A stretch of DNA of 13,320 bases from an uncultured Gammaproteobacteria bacterium (GTDB lineage: Bacteria; Pseudomonadota; Gammaproteobacteria; UBA9214). Under the pieces are notes generated by a model. That model worked only from the letters and a program-made list of their open reading frames with translations. It was not told the origin of the DNA and ran no database searches. The stretch spans positions 1-13,320 of the forward strand of contig CAJQPV010000179.1 of assembly GCA_905480305.1 (NCBI GenBank). The letters run 5' to 3'. A program made the position numbers and the translations under genes. Below, piece after piece: positions 8,308 through 13,320 of this stretch; positions within the stretch are counted from its first letter, which is position 1, and each line of letters begins with the position of its first letter.

Positions 8308-9243
8308 ATGGCAGCAGCATTGACAATTCAGGACCTGGGAAAAACCTACAAGGGTGGTGTGACGGCACTCAAGGGCGTTAACCTGGAGGTCGCAGAGGGT
8401 GATTTCTTCGGCCTGCTGGGGCCAAACGGTGCAGGCAAAACAACACTTATTGGCATCCTCTCTTCGCTGGTCAATAAATCGGCTGGCAGTGTCTCCATAT
8501 TTGGCCACGACCTGGGTAGCGACACGGCTGCAGCCAAGGCCTGTATCGGGCTGGTACCGCAGGAATTCAATTTCAACATGTTCGAGCCCCCCATTGAAAT
8601 CGTGGCCAACCAGGCGGGTTATTACGGTATAGAGCGTAGCGAGGCCTTCAGACGGGCAGAGCAGAAACTCAGAAAACTGGACCTGTGGGACAAGCGACAG
8701 GTGATGTCGAGAACCTTGTCGGGTGGTATGAAACGTCGACTGATGATTGCGCGTGCGCTGGTTAACGAGCCTAAACTGCTAATACTCGACGAGCCTACTG
8801 CCGGCGTGGATATCGAGATTCGCCGTTCCATGTGGAAGTTCCTGCGTGAGATCAACGATGCGGGAACCACTATTATCCTTACCACCCATTATCTGGAAGA
8901 GGCTGAGAGCCTGTGCAGAAACATAGCCATTATTGATAAAGGCGAACTGATTGAAAACACCAGTACGCGCAAGTTGCTGAACTCACTTAAAAAGGAAACC
9001 TTCGTGCTGGATCTTGAGGCACCGCTTGCCGAACTGCCGCAGTTAAAGACCCACAAACTGAAGCGGGTAGACGATCAAACTGTTGAAGCAGATATCTGTC
9101 GCGATGATCCGATCAATACCCTGTTCACCGAACTCAATGCGCATGGAATCAAGGTGCTAAGTATGCGCAACAAGACAAACCGCCTTGAGGAATTGTTCAT
9201 GAACCTTGTCGAGAACGGCAATGGCAACGGGGCGATAACATGA
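8308..9243 (+). CDS. yadG: ABC transporter ATP-binding protein, YadG type
   Basis: This is the cytoplasmic ATPase of an ABC-2 exporter. The 311-residue product has every canonical element: Walker A GPNGAGKTT (residues 38-46), Q-loop Gln85 (LVPQEFNF), signature LSGGMKRR (137-144), Walker B LLILDEP (157-163, Asp161 and Glu162), D-loop AGVD (165-168) and the switch His194 (TTHYLEEAE). A C-terminal extension of about 85 residues follows, as in E. coli YadG (308 residues), and the signature LSGGMKRRLMIARAL is the same as I recall for YadG. The substrate of YadGH is not established. It is preceded by the small membrane protein with a three-base gap and overlaps the permease gene by four bases (ATGA), so the three genes form one operon. 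Confidence 0.93.
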   Translation: MAAALTIQDLGKTYKGGVTALKGVNLEVAEGDFFGLLGPNGAGKTTLIGILSSLVNKSAGSVSIFGHDLGSDTAAAKACIGLVPQEFNFNMFEPPIEIVANQAGYYGIERSEAFRRAEQKLRKLDLWDKRQVMSRTLSGGMKRRLMIARALVNEPKLLILDEPTAGVDIEIRRSMWKFLREINDAGTTIILTTHYLEEAESLCRNIAIIDKGELIENTSTRKLLNSLKKETFVLDLEAPLAELPQLKTHKLKRVDDQTVEADICRDDPINTLFTELNAHGIKVLSMRNKTNRLEELFMNLVENGNGNGAIT

Positions 9244-10013
9244 ACACGGGTGAAAAACTGATTGCCCTGAAAGCCATTGTTACCAAGGAAATACTAAGGT
9301 TCTCGCGGATCTGGATACAGACAGTGCTGCCGCCGGTGATTACAACAGCGTTGTATTTTATCATTTTCGGCAACCTGATTGGCCCGCGCATCGGAGAAAT
9401 GGATGGCTTCGGCTACATGGAATTTATTATCCCTGGCCTGATCATGATGGCCGTTATTACCAATTCCTATGCCAATGTCGTGTCTTCTTTTTACGGCTCC
9501 AAGTTCCAGCGCCATATCGAGGAAATGCTGATTTCACCGGTACCGAATTATATTATCCTGATTGGCTATGTCTCTGGAGGCGTGGCGCGCGGACTAACAG
9601 TGGGTGTAGCCGTCACTGTCGTATCTCTGGTTTTTCACCCGCTGAATATCCATAGCCTTTGGGTAATGTTCTCGATGATTATCCTTACGGCTATCCTGTT
9701 TTCACTGGCAGGACTGATCAACGGGGTTTACGCAAAAAGTTTCGATGACATCTCGATAATCCCGACGTTTGTACTCACACCGCTAACCTATCTTGGCGGG
9801 ATATTCTATTCCATCAGCATGTTGCCCGAGTTCTGGCAGCAGCTATCGCTGGCCAACCCGATCCTGTACATGGTGAATGCCTTTCGATACGGCTTTTTGG
9901 GTGTTTCTGATATCAGCCTGCTGACATCCTACGCCATCAGCATTGGCTTTATTATTGCCCTGTATGTTTTTAGCCTGTACCTGTTAAGAAAGGGCCATGG
10001 CATCCGTACCTGA
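9240..10013 (+). CDS. yadH: ABC-2 type permease, YadH type
   Basis: The 257-residue inner-membrane protein has about six hydrophobic segments and the ABC-2 permease layout. Stretches such as RIWIQTVLPPVITTALYFII, FGNLIGPRIGEMDGFGYM and the highly conserved block DDISIIPTFVLTPLTYLGG (about residues 174-192) match E. coli YadH nearly residue for residue; the length agrees with the 256 residues of that protein. It is the membrane partner of the ATPase immediately upstream, with the start ATG overlapping the ATPase stop as ATGA. The gene ends 20 bases before the convergent rnd stop; I see no T-tracted hairpin in the gap, so a shared or downstream terminator is likely. The exported substrate is unknown. 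Confidence 0.93.
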   Translation: MNTGEKLIALKAIVTKEILRFSRIWIQTVLPPVITTALYFIIFGNLIGPRIGEMDGFGYMEFIIPGLIMMAVITNSYANVVSSFYGSKFQRHIEEMLISPVPNYIILIGYVSGGVARGLTVGVAVTVVSLVFHPLNIHSLWVMFSMIILTAILFSLAGLINGVYAKSFDDISIIPTFVLTPLTYLGGIFYSISMLPEFWQQLSLANPILYMVNAFRYGFLGVSDISLLTSYAISIGFIIALYVFSLYLLRKGHGIRT

Positions 10014-10033
10014 ACCAGGACCCGTTGGGGCTG

Positions 10034-11191
10034 TCAGTCGACAGTGTCCAGCCGGCCATCATTAACAGACAGGTTCAGGTCACCGGACAGGAAACGGGCC
10101 AGCTGTTCGCCAACGAGTTTTTTTCGCCAGCCCTTCATGACGTCAATATCTGTTTCTCCGCAAACCAGTTTTTCCAGTTGTTTTCGAGACACAAGAACCG
10201 CCGGGTTCAGCTTGTTTTCTTCACCGCTAAGCCGCACAAGCGCCATCATTACATCAACCAGCGCACCCTGATCGGGTGTCAGCTTGATGCGCCTGCCGGT
10301 GTCAGGAAAGGCCTGCGGCTGCTCACCGCTTGCCTCACTGACAAGCTTAACGATGTGCTTGCCTGAATTCCTCACCAGTCCTTCACTGAGGCCGCGAATC
10401 TTTTCCAGTGCCTGCAGTGTGGTTGGCTGATGGCGGGCGATATCAATCAGTGCATCATCACGCAATATCCAGCCTTTCGGACGGTCTTTCTGCTGCGCTG
10501 TTGCTTCGCGCCATTGTGCCAGTGCCTGCAGTACCGCAAGGCTGCTGCCTTTCAGTCGATTGCCGCCCTTTACCTTCAGCCACGCCAGTTCAGGCGTATT
10601 ACCGTATAGTGCCGGACTTGCCAGGCGATCGAAGTCCTCACCCAGCCACTGCAGCCTCCCTGCCGATGTCAGTTGCTGCTTCATCTTCAGGTATATGTCT
10701 GCCAGGTAGACGACATCATCGGCCGCATATTTCAACTGGTCTGCCGATAACGGACGCAGCGACCAGTCTGCACGGGTATGCAATTTATCCAGCGCCACAC
10801 CGAGCATTTCATTGACCAGGTTTGCATAACCAATCTGGTCCGAGAAGCCAAGCATCAATGCAGCAATCTGGGTATCAAAAACCGGGGCAGGCGGGCGCCC
10901 GTGGATATTAAAAAAGATCTCCATATCCTGCCTGCCCGAGTGCATGACCTTGGTTATGCTTGCATCGTAAATAACGTCGAGGACCGGAGACAGGTCCTCC
11001 AGCGCAATCGGGTCTATGCAGGCAACCGTGTCCGTTGTTGCTATCTGCAACAGGCAGAGTTTCGGATAATAGGTTTTCTCGCGGAGAAACTCGGTATCCA
11101 GTGCGATCCAGTCAGACTTGCTTATCTGCCTGCAGAAATCACTCAGGCCGTCGGGAGTATCAATATAAAGCGTGTCATCACTTGAAATCAT
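10034..11191 (-). CDS. rnd: Ribonuclease D
   Basis: RNase D is a cytoplasmic 3'-to-5' exoribonuclease that trims the 3' ends of tRNA precursors and other small RNAs. The 385-residue product carries the DEDDy catalytic set: ExoI DTEF with Asp32 and Glu34, ExoII MHSGRQDMEIFF with Asp89, and ExoIII YAADD with Tyr155 and Asp159, each about four residues beyond its E. coli counterpart. An HRDC domain follows at about residues 215-290 (QALAQWREATAQQKDRP...WILRDDALIDIA), then a second, less conserved C-terminal helical region. Length is close to the 375 residues of E. coli. The gene starts 11 bases after the stop of the small membrane protein gene, without its own clear ribosome site, so the two are probably co-transcribed and coupled. 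Confidence 0.96.
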   Translation of the reverse strand: MISSDDTLYIDTPDGLSDFCRQISKSDWIALDTEFLREKTYYPKLCLLQIATTDTVACIDPIALEDLSPVLDVIYDASITKVMHSGRQDMEIFFNIHGRPPAPVFDTQIAALMLGFSDQIGYANLVNEMLGVALDKLHTRADWSLRPLSADQLKYAADDVVYLADIYLKMKQQLTSAGRLQWLGEDFDRLASPALYGNTPELAWLKVKGGNRLKGSSLAVLQALAQWREATAQQKDRPKGWILRDDALIDIARHQPTTLQALEKIRGLSEGLVRNSGKHIVKLVSEASGEQPQAFPDTGRRIKLTPDQGALVDVMMALVRLSGEENKLNPAVLVSRKQLEKLVCGETDIDVMKGWRKKLVGEQLARFLSGDLNLSVNDGRLDTVD

Positions 11192-11202
11192 GGCAGGTGT
11201 GA

Positions 11203-11628
11203 TCAGAGATCCCCGTCAACTTCATCGACATCCACCTGGCCGGTGATACGTCGCCGGATATGTGACCAGGAGACACCGATTGCAAGGATCCAGCAAAGAA
11301 CCGCCAGAATGATATATTTAACGGCCAGCAGACTGTCGGCTTCAAACCAGCCCCAGTCAATCATCATCCACAGCAGCACGCCCATAAAAGCCGCAGCCAG
11401 CAACAGGCCGAATACGCCCAGTGAACGCATTGTCGCGCGCAGGAAGATAGCCCAGCCAATCAGCAGCACGATACCGACCAGCGCCAGCCAGGGCGTTGGA
11501 CTGGCTATCTCTTCAACCACCCAGTGATAATAGGAATAACCTGATGGATTGTAGCTGGCGAAGACCAGCGCAAATGCCGCCAGCAGCCGCAGTAAAAAAC
11601 CAGACCAACCAATTCCCTTGACCGCCAT
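11203..11628 (-). CDS. Four-helix small membrane protein, DUF6524-like
   Basis: The 141-residue product has four predicted membrane helices at about residues 10-26, 47-63, 69-90 and 103-124, and an acidic C-terminal tail (VDVDEVDGDL). The N-terminal pattern, a tryptophan-containing start followed by RLLAAFALVFASYNPSGYSYYHW, recalls the proteobacterial family labelled DUF6524; I am only moderately sure of that label and no function is known for it. The ATG at 11628-11626 has a good ribosome site, GGGAG, at a normal distance. It is the upstream gene of a two-gene unit with rnd, which starts 11 bases after its stop. There is no visible enzymatic motif. Confidence 0.75.
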   Translation of the reverse strand: MAVKGIGWSGFLLRLLAAFALVFASYNPSGYSYYHWVVEEIASPTPWLALVGIVLLIGWAIFLRATMRSLGVFGLLLAAAFMGVLLWMMIDWGWFEADSLLAVKYIILAVLCWILAIGVSWSHIRRRITGQVDVDEVDGDL

Positions 11629-11716
11629 TCCGAACTCCCGCTATTTAGCCTGTGTTGTGAACAATGCGTGCGCATTCTATGCGCCCCGTGGATAGCGAGG
11701 CAAGTTAACCGTAATC

Positions 11717-11747
11717 CGACCGCAGATGTTATATTCTTTCGCGGTCG
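11717..11747. promoter_or_regulatory. Inverted repeat CGACCGC...GCGGTCG around an AT-rich core
   Basis: Perfect seven-base arms at 11717-11723 and 11741-11747 flank a 17-base AT-rich centre containing gttatattc. It lies in the 259-base divergent region between the small membrane protein/rnd unit and the radical SAM gene, about 90 bases before the former. It could be an operator or, as RNA, a hairpin. No T-tract follows on either strand, so it is not an ordinary terminator. Confidence 0.3.
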
Positions 11748-11824
11748 CATGGACGGGACAGTTGCGGTGTTCTCACTGGACAAGGTAATGAATTCTTAAT
11801 AACCCAGATTCTTCTATATACTAC

Positions 11825-11844
11825 CTATCTTATTGTTAAGATAG
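11825..11844. promoter_or_regulatory. Perfect palindrome in the promoter region of the radical SAM gene, candidate operator
   Basis: CTATCTTA (11825-11832) and TAAGATAG (11837-11844) are perfect eight-base arms around TTGT. Two TATACT sequences, good -10 boxes, lie just left (11817-11822) and right (11850-11855) of it, in an AT-rich stretch that ends 43 bases before the ATG. The layout suggests a repressor or activator site over the promoter, or a hairpin at the 5' end of the transcript. -35 boxes for either TATACT are weak. I do not recognise the arm sequence as a known regulator site. Confidence 0.45.
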
Positions 11845-11887
11845 AGTAATATACTCATTTAAACGAATTAAAATTCCTCTTTCAACC

Positions 11888-13276
11888 ATGAAAATTACCC
11901 TTGTTAATCCCTACGAACTTGGACGCCAGCCGTTTGGCCTCGCGGAACCGGCTGCTTTTTTGAAAAAAGCCGGTTTCGATGTGAGCTGTTGTGATCTCTC
12001 GATACAGAAACTCGACAGTTGCCTGACGGCAGGGACGGCGGTTGTGGCTATCTATATAGCCATGCACACCGCCACGCGGATTGCCATCGAAGCGCTGCCG
12101 AAGATACGTGAACTGCTCCCGCAAGCCAGCCTGTGCGTCTATGGCTTGTATGCACCAATGAATGCCGATCTGTTCCGTTCGCTGGGTGTCACTACCATTC
12201 TTGGTGGTGAATTTGAAAATGGCCTGGTGTCACTGGCGCAACGTATTCAGGCCGGCAAGGGTGCGCCGCAGTCCGAGCCTGATACCAGCCTTGAGAAAAT
12301 TACGTTTATTGCACCGGACCGCAGCACCCTGCCAGAATTGTCGAAATACGCGAATCTTGTGAACGTCGACGGCACTACCACCCTGGTTGGCTTTGCAGAA
12401 ACGACACGTGGCTGCAAATATTTTTGCAAGCATTGCCCGGTTGTGCCGGTCTACAACGGCAAGTTCTTTGTGATACCTGCAGATATCGTTCTGGATGACA
12501 TAAAAACCCAGATAAACCAGGGCGCACGGCATATTTCATTTGGTGATCCGGACTTTTTTAACGGGCCCGGTCACGCACTTAAAATTGTACGTGCGTTGCA
12601 CCAGGAATTTCCGGCGATCACCTATGACGCCACCATAAAGATAGAGCACATCGTCAAATATCCTGAAGAAATAAAAGCCCTGAAAGAAACCGGCTGCCTG
12701 TTCATCCTGTCCGCCGTTGAAGCAGTTGATGACAATATCCTCGGTTATCTTGACAAGGGACATACGCGTGCAGACTTTATCGAGGCGCTTGATTTTCTCC
12801 GTGCTACAGACATCAACCTGGCACCTACCTTCGTGGCATTTACTCCATGGACAACGCTGGATATCTATCTCGATCTGCTCCGGCATGTCGTGGACCTGCA
12901 ACTGATGGAATCAGTCGCACCGGTACAGCTGTCCATTCGTCTGCTGATACCAGCCGGCTCATTGATTCTTGATATTGACAATCTTGACGACATCATCGGC
13001 GATTTTGATGCCGATATTCTCGGGCATCCGTGGCGGAATCCGGACCCCCGTGTTGACCAGTTACAGCAAGATGTACAGACCTGGGTCATGCAAGCAGAAG
13101 CGGACGGCCTTTCCAGACCGGAAATTTTCAGCGGGATATGGGAGATTACATATAAAGCGGCAGGTCTTGTCGCGCCGCCTCTTGATATGAAGCAAACCGG
13201 CAAACCCGTGCCACGCCTCTCGGAAAACTGGTACTGTTGCGCCGAACCTACCTGTGAACAGCTGGTGTCTTTCTGA
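11888..13276 (+). CDS. CCAEP-tail radical SAM protein (cysteine form of the CUAEP/CCAEP family)
   Basis: The 462-residue cytoplasmic protein has an N-terminal Rossmann-like domain of the B12-binding type (residues 1-150, starting MKITLVNPYELGRQPFGLAEP), without the DxHxxG cobalamin-ligand motif. A radical SAM domain follows with the [4Fe-4S] cluster motif Cys176-xxx-Cys180-xx-Cys183 (RGCKYFCKHCPV), a GDPDFFNG motif near 217 and a SAVEAVDD segment near 277. It ends in NWYCCAEPTCEQLVSF: Cys450, Cys451 and Cys456 lie close to the C-terminus. This tail defines the family that databases call CUAEP/CCAEP-tail radical SAM (seleno)protein; in some members the second residue of the pair is selenocysteine, here it is an ordinary TGC cysteine. 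The substrate is, to my knowledge, unknown. There is no Shine-Dalgarno sequence before ATG 11888, but the start matches the family N-terminus. No second gene of the pathway is visible before the window ends. Confidence 0.9.
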   Translation: MKITLVNPYELGRQPFGLAEPAAFLKKAGFDVSCCDLSIQKLDSCLTAGTAVVAIYIAMHTATRIAIEALPKIRELLPQASLCVYGLYAPMNADLFRSLGVTTILGGEFENGLVSLAQRIQAGKGAPQSEPDTSLEKITFIAPDRSTLPELSKYANLVNVDGTTTLVGFAETTRGCKYFCKHCPVVPVYNGKFFVIPADIVLDDIKTQINQGARHISFGDPDFFNGPGHALKIVRALHQEFPAITYDATIKIEHIVKYPEEIKALKETGCLFILSAVEAVDDNILGYLDKGHTRADFIEALDFLRATDINLAPTFVAFTPWTTLDIYLDLLRHVVDLQLMESVAPVQLSIRLLIPAGSLILDIDNLDDIIGDFDADILGHPWRNPDPRVDQLQQDVQTWVMQAEADGLSRPEIFSGIWEITYKAAGLVAPPLDMKQTGKPVPRLSENWYCCAEPTCEQLVSF

Positions 13277-13320
13277 CACGCAATTTTCTTTACGCTAACT
13301 GCAGGGACAAGCGCGCACCT

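Noticed and set aside
10014..10044. Bidirectional terminator between yadH and rnd
   Set aside because: CTGTC-AGTC-GACAG is only a five-base stem, it overlaps the rnd stop region and no T-tract follows on either strand.
13235..13240. Selenocysteine codon in the radical SAM tail
   Set aside because: The two codons read TGT TGC, both cysteine. There is no in-frame TGA in the gene before its terminal stop, so this copy is not a selenoprotein.

Overview
The window looks like ordinary chromosomal DNA of a gammaproteobacterium. The MetH, Fpr, YadG/YadH and RNase D homologues all align from memory over their whole length with the Escherichia coli proteins, with the same motifs and nearly the same residue numbering. 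Base composition looks even. There is no sign of phage, transposon, integron, CRISPR array, rRNA or tRNA. I cannot name the genus.

Layout from left to right. (1) 1-2049, minus strand: an exported protein cut by the window edge (start at 1142; probably the N-terminal part of a PEP/pyruvate-binding, PEP-synthase-like protein), preceded by a secreted methionine-rich protein (1291-2049) that carries a 15-bp tandem repeat. (2) 2311-7205, plus strand: full-length cobalamin-dependent methionine synthase (metH) and a FIST-domain sensory protein. (3) 7225-7974, minus strand: ferredoxin/flavodoxin-NADP+ reductase (fpr). (4) 8113-10013, plus strand: a tight three-gene operon of a 63-residue membrane protein, an ABC ATPase (YadG type) and an ABC-2 permease (YadH type). 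(5) 10034-11628, minus strand: RNase D (rnd) behind a small four-helix membrane protein. (6) 11888-13276, plus strand: a radical SAM protein ending in the CCAEP tail, the cysteine form of a family that elsewhere carries selenocysteine (CUAEP).

The genes are mostly unrelated housekeeping or small accessory units. The possible functional links are weak: flavodoxin/NADPH reductase systems of the Fpr type can supply electrons for reactivating MetH, and MetH lies divergent from a methionine-rich exported protein. I do not see a large undescribed multi-gene system. The items most worth a second look are the CCAEP-tail radical SAM protein with a perfect palindrome in its promoter region, the Met-rich exported protein with a slippage-prone repeat, the small membrane protein fused transcriptionally to yadGH, and the palindrome sitting between -35 and -10 candidates in the fpr/ABC divergent region. 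Several genes (metH, the FIST gene, the ATPase, rnd, the radical SAM gene) lack a clear Shine-Dalgarno sequence, so some start choices rest on homology.
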